Shown: positions 49,419 to 60,179, numbered from the stretch's first letter. The stretch is 64,000 nt of DNA from RPQJ01 sp963754125 (GCA_963754125.1 CAVWEX010000002.1:248001-312000), one strand, 5' to 3'. Notes: generated from the letters alone by a model not told the origin. A program made the numbers and translations.

Positions 49419-50888
49419 ATGACCACCGAGCTCGTGGTCAACGTCAGCCCGCGCGAGACGCGCGCCGCGCTGCTCGAGAACGGCGTCCTCCAGGAACTGT
49501 TCGTCGAGCGCGCCAGCCGCCGGGGTCTCGCCGGCAACATCTACAAGGGCCGCGTGTCGCGCGTGCTGCCCGGCATGCAGGCCGCGTTCATCGACATCGG
49601 GCTCGAGCGCACGGCCTTCCTGCACGTCTCCGACATCGTGCAGCCGGCGGACGCGGAAGGCGCCGGGGACGCGCCGCGCACCGACAGCATCCGCGAGCTG
49701 GTGGGCGAGGGCGCCGATCTCCTCGTGCAGGTGCTCAAGGATCCGCTCGGCACCAAGGGCGCGCGGCTCACCACGTTCGTCACCATTCCCTCGCGCTGCC
49801 TCGTGTACATGCCGTTCGGCCACGGCGTCGGCGTGTCGGCGCGTATCGAGAACGAGGCCGAGCGCCAGCGACTGCGCGACGCGATGCACGCGTACATGCC
49901 GGCGGGCAGCACGGGCGGCTACATCGTGCGCACCGCGGCGGAGGGCGCGACCGGTGAGGCGTTGCGCGCCGACATGCTGTTCCTGCGCAAGCTCTGGGAC
50001 GTGCTCACCGAGCGGGCCCGCAGCGCCGCGCAGGGAGCACTGGTGCACGAGGACCAGCCCTTGCCGCTCCGGTTGATGCGCGACCTCGTGGGCGAGGGCG
50101 TGGACCGCGTGCTGGTGGACCACGAGCGCACCTGCGAGCAGATGCGCGAGTTCGCCGCGACCTTCATGCCGGGACTCGAGGCGCGCGTCGAGCGTTACAC
50201 CGGCAGCCGCCCGATCTTCGACCTGCACGGCGTCGACGAGGAGATCCAGCGCTCGCTCGAGCGCAAGGTGGCGCTCAAGTCGGGCGGCTACCTGATCATC
50301 GACCAGACCGAGGCGCTCACCACCATCGACGTGAACACCGGCGCCTACGTCGGGCACCGCAACCTCGAGGAGACGATCTACCGCACCAACCTCGAGGCGG
50401 CCGTGGCGATCGCGCGCCAGCTGCGCCTGCGCAACCTCGGCGGCATCATCATCATCGACTTCATCGACATGGAGGAGGAGGAGCACCGCCGCCAGGTGCT
50501 GCAGGCGCTCGAGAAGGCGCTCGCCAAGGACCACGCGCGGACGCACGTCTCCACGGTCTCGCAGCTCGGCCTCGTCGAGATGACGCGCAAGCGCACGCGC
50601 GAGAGCCTCGCGCACCAGCTGTGCATGCCGTGCCCGTCCTGCGAGGGCCGCGGCTTCCTCAAGACCCCCGAGACGGTCTGCTACGAGATCTTCCGCGAGA
50701 TCCTGCGCCAGGCCGGGCAGTTCGACCTGCAGCAGCTGCTCGTCCTCGCGCACCAGGACGTCATCGAGCGCCTGCTCGACGAGGAGTCCGCCGCGCTCGG
50801 CGAGCTCGAGGTGCTGGTGGGCAAGCCGATCCGGCTGCAGACCGAGTCGCTGTACGAGCCCGACCAGTACGACGTGGTGCTGATGTGA
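49419..50888 (+). CDS. rng: Ribonuclease G
   Basis: Endoribonuclease that matures the 16S rRNA 5' end and degrades some mRNAs. 489 residues from ATG 49419, which is preceded by GGGAGG at a good distance and gives the family start MTTELVVNVSPRETR. S1 domain NIYKGRVSRVLPGMQAAF, RNase E/G core with DQTEALTTIDVNTGAYVG, and zinc-link CPSCEGRG. Reads through from maf without a stop. GTGA overlap with yhdP. Confidence 0.95.
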   Translation: MTTELVVNVSPRETRAALLENGVLQELFVERASRRGLAGNIYKGRVSRVLPGMQAAFIDIGLERTAFLHVSDIVQPADAEGAGDAPRTDSIRELVGEGADLLVQVLKDPLGTKGARLTTFVTIPSRCLVYMPFGHGVGVSARIENEAERQRLRDAMHAYMPAGSTGGYIVRTAAEGATGEALRADMLFLRKLWDVLTERARSAAQGALVHEDQPLPLRLMRDLVGEGVDRVLVDHERTCEQMREFAATFMPGLEARVERYTGSRPIFDLHGVDEEIQRSLERKVALKSGGYLIIDQTEALTTIDVNTGAYVGHRNLEETIYRTNLEAAVAIARQLRLRNLGGIIIIDFIDMEEEEHRRQVLQALEKALAKDHARTHVSTVSQLGLVEMTRKRTRESLAHQLCMPCPSCEGRGFLKTPETVCYEIFREILRQAGQFDLQQLLVLAHQDVIERLLDEESAALGELEVLVGKPIRLQTESLYEPDQYDVVLM

Positions 50889-53800
50889 GTCGATCGCCCG
50901 GGCGCGGCTCGACCGCCCGGATCTGGCGTGTGCTGGCGGGTACCTTCGCGGGCCTCGTGATCCTCGCCGCGCTGGTGCTCGGCCTGCTGCGCTTCGCGCT
51001 CGCGCAGGTGCCCGACAACGCCGTCCGCATCCAGGGCTGGATCGAGCGCCAGACGAACCTGAGGCTCGAGTTCGCGACCATCGACGCGCGCATGCGCTGG
51101 TGGGGCCCGGAAGTGGTACTGCGCGACGTGCGCGTGCTGGACCGCGACGCCGACCAGGCGCTGTTCGAGACGCGCGAGGCCAACGTCGCGCTCGACGCGT
51201 GGAGCCTGTTCCGCACCGGCGAGCTGGTGGCCGGCCGGATCCGCTTCGTGGGGCCGGCCGTGACCGTGGTGCGCCTGCCCGACGGCCGCATCCGCCTGCT
51301 CGGCCAGCGCGAGCGCCCCGCCGATCGCCCCGTGTTCGACCTCGACCGCCTGCCGGCCGGGCGGCTCGACATCGTCGATGCCACCGTGCGCTACGAGGAC
51401 CGGCTGACCGGGCGGGGCCCGTGGCAACTCGGCCGCGTGCAGCTGTCGCTGCGACGTGCGCAGGAAGCGGTGGACGTGACGGGCAGCGCACGGCTGCCGG
51501 CGGAGCTCGGCGAGCGCATCGAGTTCGACGGCGAGCTGCGCGGCTCGCTGGAGCGTCCCGACGAGCTCGACGCACGCGTCGAGGTGCGCGCCGATCGCCT
51601 CGCGCTCGCGGGCCTCGTGGACTTCCTCCCGGCACGAGTCGTGCAGCCGAGGTCCGGTGCCGGCCGTTTGCGCGCCATCGTGAACGTCGCGCAGGGACGG
51701 CTGCGGCAGCTGCGTGCGGAGATCGACTTCGCCGACGTGGCGTTCGAGCTGCCGCGGCGCGAGGTGCCGCCGATCGTGGCGGTGGAGATGTCCGAGCCGT
51801 ATCGCCCCGCAGGCGCCTCGCCGCTCAGCATGCGCGTTGCCGACCTGACGGGTTCGTCGAGCGCGCACCGCCCGAGCTGCCCGAAGAGGCCCGCTACGCG
51901 CGCATCGCCGGCGATCCTGCGGCTGCGCCGCGAGGGCGAGACCTGGACGTTCCGCGCGACCGATCTCGTGCTGCGCCGTGAGCGCGAGTCGTCCGGCAGT
52001 CCCGCTGACGCTCGCCGGCTCGTGGCGCGGGCATCCCTCGAGCGCATTCGCGCTGCAGGTCCACGCCGAGTGGCTGCGCGTCGCGGACCTGTGGCCGCTG
52101 GTGCTCGCCACCGCGCCCGCCGGCTTCGATCGCTGGGCCGGCCTCGATCCGTCCGGCGAGATCCGCAGCGTGTTCGCCGACGTCCTGCGCGAACGCGCGG
52201 GCTCGGAGCCGCGCTTCGCCGCGAGCGCCGTCGTCACGAACCTTTCGGTGCGACCGGCGGGCCGCTCGCCCGGCCTCACCGGGCTGACGGCCAGCCTGTC
52301 AGGCACGGAGCAGCGCGGCCGCATCGCGCTGCCGCGCACTGGCGCCGTCCTTCGAGTGGCCGCGCATGTTCCGCGACGCCGATCGCGGTCGAGCGCGATC
52401 GAGACGGAGGTGGACTGGTGGCGCGACGGCGCGGCCTGGGTCGTTCCAGGCCGCGCAGGTCGGGCTCGCGCACGCGGCCGGTGCGGCCGAGGGCAGCTTC
52501 GAGCTGCGGTTCGGACGCGGCCCCGGGCTGCCGTTCCTCGCGGCCGAGGCGACGCGTGGACCGGTTCGACGTCGCCGCCGTGCGCCAGTTCCTGCCGGCG
52601 GGACGCCTGAGGCCCACGACCCTGATCTGGCTGTACGAGGCGTTCGAGCGCAGGCGAGGTGAGCGAGGGCCGCTTCAGCTACCGCGGCCCGGTGCGACGC
52701 TTTCCGTTCCGCCAGGGCGAGGGCGAGTTCGTCGCGACCGCCGAGGTGAAGGGCGCGACGCTCAAGTACTCGACGGTTTCCCGTCGCTCACCGAGGCCAT
52801 CGGCAGCGTCGAGTTCCACAACGCCTCGACGCGGGCCCGACTGCGCGAGGGCAAGGTCGGCGGCCTGCGGGTCGGCACCACGTCGTTCGCGATCGAGGAC
52901 TATCGCGCGCCGGTGCTCGAGCTCGAGGCCACGGCCGCGGGCGACGTCGGGCAGGCGCTCGAGCTGCTGCAGCAGAGCCCGCTCGGACCGCAGCTCGGCG
53001 AGCAGTTCATGGCACTGTCGGCGACAGGGTCCGGCCGATTTCGCTTTCGACATGAAGCTGCCGACCGGCAATGTCGCCGCGCGCGAGTACTCGGTGCGCA
53101 CGCGACTGCGCTCGGCGACCGCGCGCTGGCCGGTGCTGCGCGAGCCGGTGACGCGGATCACCGGCGAACTCGAGATCGGCGAACGCAGCGCGCGCGGCGA
53201 GGGGCTCAAGGGCACGTACCTCGACGGTCCGTTCGAGATCTCGGTGAGGCCCGGCGCGACGCGCGCGGGCGTCACGGCCTCGATCCTGTTCGAGGGCGAG
53301 GGACGTGCCGCCGGTGCGCGGCTGCCGGCCGTGATCGGCCTGCCGGCGACCGTCCGCATGTCGGGCAGCACGCCGTGGAAGCTGCAGGGCCGCCTGGAGC
53401 AGTCGGCCCGGGGCGCGACCTGGACCACGCGCTTCGAGGTCGAGAGCGACCTCGACGGCCTCGGCATCGGCGCACCCCGGCCGTTCGCCAAGCCGCCGGA
53501 CGAGCGGCGATCGACGCGCGTGGTGCTCGACGTGCCGCGTCCCGGCCGGACCGACCTGCGCATCGAGACGGGCTCGGCGCGCGCGCTGCTCGAGTTCGCG
53601 CGCGGCGACGACCAGCGCTGGCGGCTCGCGCGCGGCGCGGCGCGCTTCGACGGCGAGGCGCCCGCACGGCCGACCCGGCCTGGCCTGCACGTCGGCGGCG
53701 ACTGGCCGGAATTCGATCTCGCCGAATGGCTGGCGCTGCGAACGGATACGCCGGGCGACACACGGCTCGGCGACTGGCTCGGTCCCGTGGACGTGCATCT

Positions 53801-54897
53801 CGACCGGGCGCGCGTGGTCGGCTTCGAGTTGCTCGATGTGACCGCCGCACTGCGGCCGGCCGGCGGCGGCTGGACCATCGAGGCAAGCGGACCGATGGCC
53901 GAGGGGCGCGTCACCATTCCGGCGGACCTCGCGGGCGGGGACCCGATCGAGCTGCAGATGCAGCGACTGCGGCTCGAGGCGCCCGCAGAACGAGGCGGAT
54001 CGGCGCGCGCGAGGAAACCGATCCGCGCGAGCTGCCCGCGATCAAGGCGCGCGTCGAGGATTTCACATGGCAGGGGCGTCGCTTCGGGCGACTCGAGGCC
54101 GACATCGCGCGGGACCCGCGCGGCCTGCGATTCGATCGCTCTCGCGACCCGCTCCGACGGCGTTCACGCTGCAGGCGAGCGGGAGCTGGTTCGCCGAGCC
54201 GCCGGGCTCGCGCACCCGCCTCGCGCTGGAGTTCGACAGCAAGGACTTGGCTGCGGCCTCGCGCGCGCTCGGCTACCGCGACGCCGTGGAGGCCGAGCGC
54301 GCCCGGCTCACGGCCGACGTCGCCTGGAGCGGCGGGCCCGACGCGGACGCGCTCGCCCGCATGGACGGGACCGTGCGCCTAGATCTCGGCCGGGGCCAGC
54401 TTCGCAGCGTGAAGCCCGGCGCCGGCCGTATCCTCGGGCTCACGAGCATCATCGAGCTGCCGCGCCGTCTCTCGCTCGATTTCCGCGACGTCACCGACGA
54501 GGGGCTCGCGTTCGACAGCGTGACCGGCGATTTCGAGCTGCGCGCCGGCAACGCCTACACGCAGAATCTGCTGCTCGAGGGCGCGACGGTGGACATCGGC
54601 GTGGTCGGCCGCACCGGCCTCGCGGCGCAGGACTACGACCAGACCGTCATCGTGAGCGGCAACCCGAGCGGCCCGATCACGATCGCCGGGGCGCTCGCCG
54701 GCGGGCCCGTGGGCGCCGCGGGCGCGCTGCTGTTCTCGCAACTCTTCAAGGGGCAATTGCAGGGACTGGCGCGTGCCTACTATCGCGTGACCGGACCCTG
54801 GTCACAGCCCGTCGTGGAGCGAATCTCGGCCAGCGTCGGCGCGAGCCCGCCCGAAGCCGTCCCGCCCGTTGTACAGCCCGAGGATCCCGAGCCATGA
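50885..54897 (+). CDS. yhdP: YhdP family AsmA-like protein, heavily frame-interrupted
   Basis: Large inner-membrane-anchored protein of the AsmA-like family that bridges the envelope and moves phospholipids to the outer membrane. N-terminal membrane segment FAGLVILAALVLGLLRFAL, then long beta-rich DUF3971/AsmA2 sequence, ending with GLTSIIELPRRLSLDF and a final lipid-domain helix. The total span would give about 1337 residues. The frame is intact to about 51840, then changes at least ten times between 51840 and 54150, with both insertions and deletions. Either a local patch of poor sequence or true decay. Overlaps rng (GTGA) and nit (ATGA). Confidence 0.85.
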
Positions 54898-55709
54898 CCC
54901 GCGTTGCCGCCCTCCAGATGTCCTCGAGCGCTGACGTCACGCGTAATCTCGCCGCGGCCGGCCGGTTGCTGCGCGAGGCGCGCGAGCGCGGTGCCGCGAT
55001 CGCCGCGCTGCCCGAGAACTTCGCGTTCATGGGGCACGACGAGGCCGACAAGCTCGCCATCGCGGAGGACGACGCCGGCGGTCCGATCCAGTCGGAGATC
55101 GCGGGCCTCGCGCGCGAGCTCGGGCTGTGGATCGTGGCGGGCACGGTGCCGCTGCGCGTGCCGGGTGAGCTGCGCGTGGCGGCCGCCTGCCTCGTCTTCG
55201 ACGCCGACGGGAAGCGCGTCGCGCGCTACGACAAGATCCACCTCTTCGACGTGGCGATCCCGGGCCGGGAGGAGCGGTACCAGGAGTCGGCCTCCGTCCG
55301 GCCGGGGCAGGAGCCGGTGTGCGTGGCGACCCCGGCGGGCGTTCTCGGGCTCGCGGTGTGCTACGACCTGCGCTTCCCGGAGCTGTTCCGGCGCCTCGTG
55401 GACCTCGGCGCCGAGTGGTTCTGCCTGCCGTCGGCCTTCACCGCCCCCACCGGCCGGGCACACTGGGAGACGCTTTTGCGCGCGCGGGCCATCGAGAACT
55501 TCTGCCACGTCGTGGCCCCGGCGCAGTCCGGTTTCCACGAAAACGGCCGGGAAACCCACGGGGATTCCATGATCGTGGACTGCTGGGGGCGGGTGCTCGC
55601 CCGGCTGCCGCGGGGCAGCGGGGTGGTCGTCGCCGAGATCGACCTCGTCCGGCAGCGCGAGGTCAGGCAGAATTTCCCCTCCCTCGACCACCGCCGCCTG
55701 GCCCAGTGA
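54894..55709 (+). CDS. Carbon-nitrogen hydrolase, Nit1-like amidase
   Basis: Nitrilase-superfamily amidase with the Glu-Lys-Cys triad visible as LPENFAF, YDKIHLFDV and VCYDLRFPELF. 271 residues. Members in the yhdP-tldD gap are usually considered deaminated glutathione amidases, but specificity cannot be read here. ATG overlaps the yhdP stop; tldD starts 5 bases later. Confidence 0.88.
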   Translation: MTRVAALQMSSSADVTRNLAAAGRLLREARERGAAIAALPENFAFMGHDEADKLAIAEDDAGGPIQSEIAGLARELGLWIVAGTVPLRVPGELRVAAACLVFDADGKRVARYDKIHLFDVAIPGREERYQESASVRPGQEPVCVATPAGVLGLAVCYDLRFPELFRRLVDLGAEWFCLPSAFTAPTGRAHWETLLRARAIENFCHVVAPAQSGFHENGRETHGDSMIVDCWGRVLARLPRGSGVVVAEIDLVRQREVRQNFPSLDHRRLAQ

Positions 55710-55714
55710 GTTCC

Positions 55715-57217
55715 ATGCAGATCTCGATTCCTCCTGCCCTGTTCTCGCCCCAGCCGGGCACCGCGACGGCCGCGACGCCGGCCGACCCGCTCGATCTCGC
55801 GCGCGCGGGCCTGCTGCTGCCGGCCGGCCTCGACGAGGACCGCGTGGCGAACGTGCTCGGCGACGTCATGGGCCACGCGGTGGACTACGCCGACGTGTAC
55901 TTCCAGCTGACCCGCGAGGAGTCGTGGTCGATGGAGGACAGCATCGTCAAGGACGGTGCGCACAGCATCGACCACGGCGTCGGCGTGCGCGCGCTCTCGG
56001 GCGAGAAGGCGGGCTTTGCCTACTCGGACGAGGTCGTGCTGCCCGCGTTGCTCGAGGCGGCCCGCGCCGCGCGCGCGATCGCGCGCTCGGGCGGCTCGGG
56101 CGCGCTGCAGGCCTGGCATTCGCCGGGCCGCCGCGTCCTGTACCCGCCGATGGACCCGGTCGAGAGCCTCGGCGACACCGACAAGGTGAAGCTGCTCGAG
56201 GAGATCGACCGCGAGGCGCGTGCGCTCGACCCGCGCATCAGCCAGGTGATGGCGAGCCTCGCGGCCTCGCACGACACGATGCTGGTGCTCGCGAGCGACG
56301 GCACGCTCGCTGCCGACGTGCGGCCGCTGGTGCGGCTCAACGTGTCGGTGATCATCGAGCACGAGGGGCGGCGCGAGCAGGGCTACGCGGGCGGCGGCGG
56401 GCGCTTCGGCTACGGCGAGTTCCTCGCGTCCGGGCGCTGGCGCGAGCTGGTGCGCGAGGCCGTGCGCACGGCGCGCGTGAACCTCGAGGCCGTGCCCGCG
56501 CCGGCGGGCACGATGACCGTCGTGCTCGGCGCGGGCTGGCCCGGCGTGCTGCTGCACGAGGCGGTGGGGCACGGGCTCGAGGGCGACTTCAACCGCAAGG
56601 GCACCTCGGCGTTCAGCGGGCGCATGGGCCAGCGCGTGGCGGCGCCCGGCGTCACCATCGTCGACGACGGCACGCTCGCCTCGCGGCGCGGCTCGCTCAA
56701 CGTGGACGACGAGGGCACGCCGACCCAGTGCACTACGCTCATCGAGGACGGCGTCCTCAAGGGCTACCTGCAGGACAAATTGAACGCGCGCCTCATGGGC
56801 GTGTCGCCCACCGGCAACGGAAGGCGCGAGTCCTTTGCGCACCTGACGATGCCGCGCATGACCAACACCTACATGCTGCCCGGCTCGCACGACCCCGGCG
56901 AGATCATCGCCTCGGTGCAGAAAGGCCTTTACTGCCGCAACTTCGGCGGCGGCCAGGTGGACATCACCTCGGGCAAGTTCGTGTTCTCCGCGAGCGAGGC
57001 GTATTTGATCGAGAACGGCAAGCTCGGCGCGCCCGTGAAGGGTGCCACGCTGATCGGCAACGGTCCCGACGTGATGACCCGCGTGTCCATGGTGGGCAAC
57101 GACCTGCGCCTCGACGACGGCGTCGGCACCTGCGGCAAGGAAGGACAGGACGTGCCGGTGGGCGTCGGCCAGCCCACGCTGCGCGTGGACGGTCTCACGG
57201 TCGGCGGCACGGCCTGA
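55715..57217 (+). CDS. tldD: Metalloprotease TldD
   Basis: Zinc protease subunit that works with TldE/PmbA in microcin maturation and CcdA degradation. 500 residues. The metal motif is in LLHEAVGHGLEGDFNRKG. The N terminus carries about 20 extra residues before LDLARAGLLL. The conserved C-terminal GQPTLRVDGLTVGG is present. TldE is not in the window. Confidence 0.95.
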   Translation: MQISIPPALFSPQPGTATAATPADPLDLARAGLLLPAGLDEDRVANVLGDVMGHAVDYADVYFQLTREESWSMEDSIVKDGAHSIDHGVGVRALSGEKAGFAYSDEVVLPALLEAARAARAIARSGGSGALQAWHSPGRRVLYPPMDPVESLGDTDKVKLLEEIDREARALDPRISQVMASLAASHDTMLVLASDGTLAADVRPLVRLNVSVIIEHEGRREQGYAGGGGRFGYGEFLASGRWRELVREAVRTARVNLEAVPAPAGTMTVVLGAGWPGVLLHEAVGHGLEGDFNRKGTSAFSGRMGQRVAAPGVTIVDDGTLASRRGSLNVDDEGTPTQCTTLIEDGVLKGYLQDKLNARLMGVSPTGNGRRESFAHLTMPRMTNTYMLPGSHDPGEIIASVQKGLYCRNFGGGQVDITSGKFVFSASEAYLIENGKLGAPVKGATLIGNGPDVMTRVSMVGNDLRLDDGVGTCGKEGQDVPVGVGQPTLRVDGLTVGGTA

Positions 57218-57230
57218 GGCAGAGCACGCG

Positions 57231-57455
57231 ATGGCCCTGTGGATCCCGCGGCCGGTCTACGAAGCCATCCCGTACGTGTACATGGCGGGCGGCGGCGCGC
57301 TGCTCGTTGCTGCATACGTCGTCGACCAGGGGCCGCGCGGGTGGTTGCTGGCGGCGGGGGCTGCCGGGCTGACTGCGGGCCTCGTGCTGTGGATGCGGCG
57401 TCGCGACTACCGCAAGACGCGGACGGAGTACGACACGCATTCGCTCGATGAGTGA
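57231..57455 (+). CDS. Small membrane protein, function unknown
   Basis: Not recognised. 74 residues with two hydrophobic segments (VYMAGGGALLVAAYVV and GWLLAAGAAGLTAGLVL), followed by a basic, polar tail. Starts 13 bases after tldD and probably cotranscribed with it. Converges on moeB. Confidence 0.55.
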   Translation: MALWIPRPVYEAIPYVYMAGGGALLVAAYVVDQGPRGWLLAAGAAGLTAGLVLWMRRRDYRKTRTEYDTHSLDE

Positions 57456-57528
57456 CCGGCTAGACATCGATCGGATCTTCGAGTTGCCGCGGGCGACTTC
57501 GATTGTGGAGCGATGACGGCCGCCTGCC

Positions 57529-58658
57529 TCAGGCCGGTGCTACCACGCATTCCGGATCCACCGTCGCCGCCCAGGCCAGCATCCCGCCCTCCAGATTGAA
57601 CGCGCCTGCAATGCCAGCCTCGAGCGTCACGCCGCAGGCCCGCAGGCTCCTCCCGCCACTGCGGCAGACGAATACCGGCTCCGCGCCAGCAGGAATCTCC
57701 CCCAACCGCTCGTGCAGCTCTCCGAGCGGGATGTTCACCGCCCCCGGCAAGTGATCCACCGCAAACTCCCGCGGCTCGCGCACATCGATCACGAGCTGCG
57801 GGTCCCGCTTCGAGCAGCACACGCAACTCGACCGGCGCAAGGCGCCGCACCCGCGCAAGCGTCGCCGCGTCGCACGCCTGCGGCTGATCGCGCGGCTCGG
57901 TGATGCTCGGCCGATCCCCGCACACCGCGCAGTCCACGCGTCGCGCGAACGCGAATTCGTGGAACCGCAGCTCCAGTGCGTCGTACACCAGCAGGCGACC
58001 GACGAGCAGCTCGCCCACGCGGAGCACGAGCTTGATGGCCTCGGTCGCCTGCACGGCGCCGAGCACGCCGGGCAGCACGCCGAGCACACCCGCGTCGGCG
58101 CAGTTGGGCACCAGGCCCTCGGGCACGTCCGCGTACAGGCAGCGGTAGCAAGGCCCGCGACCCGGCACGTAGGTCATCACCTGCCCCTCGAAGCGGTGGA
58201 TCGCGGCCGACACCAGCGGCTTGCCGAGCAGCACGCAGGCGTCGTTGACGAGGTAGCGCGTGGCGAGGCGGTCCGTGCCGTCGAGGATCACGTCGTAGCC
58301 GCCGAGCACCTCGCGCACGTTCGCGGCACGCAGCTCGAGGTCGTGGGCGACGACTTCGATCGCCGGGATTGAGCGCGAGCAATCGCTCCCGCGCCACCGC
58401 GGCCTTCGGCCGCGCGACGTCGTCGCTGTCGAACAGCACCTGGCGCTGCAGGTTCGAGACCTCGACGCGGTCGCAATCGACGATTCCGAGCGTGCCGATG
58501 CCGGAGGCGGCGAGGTACAGCGCCGAGGGCGAGCCGAGTCCGCCGGCGCCGATCACGAGCACGCGCGCGGCCTTGAGCTTCTCCTGGCCGGCGACGCCGA
58601 CTTCCTCGAGCGAGAGGTGTCGCTGGTAGCGCGCGCGCTCGTCCGGCGAGAGCGCCAT
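57529..58658 (-). CDS. moeB: MoeB-type E1-like adenylyltransferase with C-terminal rhodanese domain, frame interrupted twice
   Basis: Activates the C terminus of a MoaD/ThiS-like carrier with ATP and, through the rhodanese domain, supplies sulfur. N-terminal RYQRHLSLEEVGVAGQEKL and the nucleotide loop GAGGLGSPSALYLAASG; zinc cysteines CYRCLY and CAVCGD; rhodanese active loop CRSGGRS. The frame changes near 58370 and 57805; removing one base at each gives 375 residues. The moaD-like gene lies upstream, 3 bases away. The carrier gene beside it is the likely substrate. Confidence 0.87.
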
Positions 58659-58661
58659 CGC

Positions 58662-58928
58662 TCAGCCGCCGCTCAGCGCGCAGATGAGGTGCAGCGTGTC
58701 GCCGGGCCGCACCGGCATGCCGAGCGACTCGACCGCCGTGGTGTTCACGAACAGCCGGATGTGCGGGCGGATGCGGTCCTGCTCGTCGATCATGCGAAAG
58801 CGCATGCCGGGATGGCGGCGGTCGAGGTCGGCGAGCAGCTCGCTCACGGTCGCGCCGTCGGCCGTCACCGTCGCAACGCCGCCGGTGTACGACCGCAGGG
58901 GACTCGCGACGCGCACGTTGCAGCTCAC
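58662..58928 (-). CDS. MoaD/ThiS family sulfur-carrier protein
   Basis: Ubiquitin-fold carrier ending in the required GlyGly (CALSGG). 88 residues. The VNTTAVESLGMPVRPGDTL block is typical of MoaD, including the PGDT turn. GTG start. It lies between the MoeB-rhodanese gene and the BNR gene. No moaE, moaA or moaC gene is in the window, so molybdopterin synthesis need not be the role. Confidence 0.85.
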   Translation of the reverse strand: MSCNVRVASPLRSYTGGVATVTADGATVSELLADLDRRHPGMRFRMIDEQDRIRPHIRLFVNTTAVESLGMPVRPGDTLHLICALSGG

Positions 58929-58941
58929 GGCGCGCCTCGGG

Positions 58942-60054
58942 CTAGATCGCGTGGGTCAGCGAGTAGATCTGCGGCAGGTGGCGCGCGATGCAGCGCCACG
59001 ACTCGCCCTCGTTGGTGCTCGCCCACACCTCGCCGGCGGTCGTGCCGAAGTACAGGCCGAGCCGCTCGCTCGCATCCGCGCACATCGACTGGCGCAGCAC
59101 GGTGAACCAGCCCTGCGCGCGCGGCAGGCCGCGGTCGAGCCGCTGCCACGACTTGCCGGCATTGCGCGTGCCGTACACCGCCGGCTTGCCGCCCACCGAG
59201 GTGCGCGGCCACACCGTGGTGCCGTCCATCGGGAACACCCAGGCCTTGTCCGGGTCGCGCGGGTGCAGCACCACGGGGAAGCCGATGTCGCCGATCTTCT
59301 TCGGCATGGCCTCGCCGATGCGCACCCAGCGCGTGGCGGGCCGGTCGAGGCGGTAGATGCCGCAGTGGTTCTGCTGGTAGAGGCGGTCTGGCTGCAGCGG
59401 GTGCTGCGCGACGCAGTGCGGATCGTGGCCGTACTCCGGGTCCGGCTCGGGGTTGAAGTCGGCCGCGCAGCCCGCGTTGAGCGGCTTCCAGTCGCGGCCG
59501 CCGTCGGTGGACTCGAACACGCCGCCGCTCGAGATGCCGAGGTAGAGGTGCCGCGCGTCGCGCGGGTCCACGAGGATCGAGTGCAGCAGCTGGCCAATCG
59601 GCGAGCCCGGCGGCACGGCCCACGTTGCGAGCATCGGGTGATCGTTGAAGCCCGCGACCGGTTCCCAGCGCTCGCCGTGATCCTCCGAGCGGAACAGTCC
59701 CGCGGGCGAGGTGCCTGCGTACCAGGTGCCGCGCTCGGAGGCGTGCCCGGGCGTCAGCCAGAACACCGCGTCGACCGCGCGCGCTGCCTCACCCTCGGCC
59801 GCCTTGCGGAATGCGGGAGGCTGAGCGGCTTCCTTCCACGTGCGGCCGCCGTTCGTCGAGCGGTACACCGTGGGACCGAGGTGACCGGTCTTAGCCGCGA
59901 TCAGCACGACCTTCGGCTCGCGCGCATCCTGCACGACGTGGTGGATGATGTGGCCCAGGAACTGCGGCCCCGCCAGCTTCCAGCTGCGGCGCCGCGCGTC
60001 CGCCCGCAATGCCCAGGCGCCCTTGCGTGTCCCGACCCAGAGTGTGCTGGCCAT
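58942..60054 (-). CDS. BNR/Asp-box repeat protein (WD40/YVTN-like beta-propeller)
   Basis: 370 residues with five Asp-box-like repeats: STNGGRTWKE, SEDHGERWEP, STDGGRDWKP, TRNAGKSWQR and STNEGESWRC. This is the sialidase/sortilin-like propeller fold. No sialidase catalytic set (Arg triad, Tyr, Asp) was identified and there is no signal peptide, so this is probably a cytoplasmic binding propeller. ATG 60054 starts the conserved MASTLWVGTRKGAW. First gene of the trio with the carrier and the E1-like enzyme. Confidence 0.82.
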   Translation of the reverse strand: MASTLWVGTRKGAWALRADARRRSWKLAGPQFLGHIIHHVVQDAREPKVVLIAAKTGHLGPTVYRSTNGGRTWKEAAQPPAFRKAAEGEAARAVDAVFWLTPGHASERGTWYAGTSPAGLFRSEDHGERWEPVAGFNDHPMLATWAVPPGSPIGQLLHSILVDPRDARHLYLGISSGGVFESTDGGRDWKPLNAGCAADFNPEPDPEYGHDPHCVAQHPLQPDRLYQQNHCGIYRLDRPATRWVRIGEAMPKKIGDIGFPVVLHPRDPDKAWVFPMDGTTVWPRTSVGGKPAVYGTRNAGKSWQRLDRGLPRAQGWFTVLRQSMCADASERLGLYFGTTAGEVWASTNEGESWRCIARHLPQIYSLTHAI

Positions 60055-60179
60055 GGGTGCGAAGGATGCGCCCGTCCATCGCCGTGTCAACGGCGTGGCG
60101 CGGTTGCGCCCGCATCAGGCTCGACACTTCTTGGCAGTTCCTCGCCCCCGCCGACAGGCGCGAGGACTAACGTGGCGCC

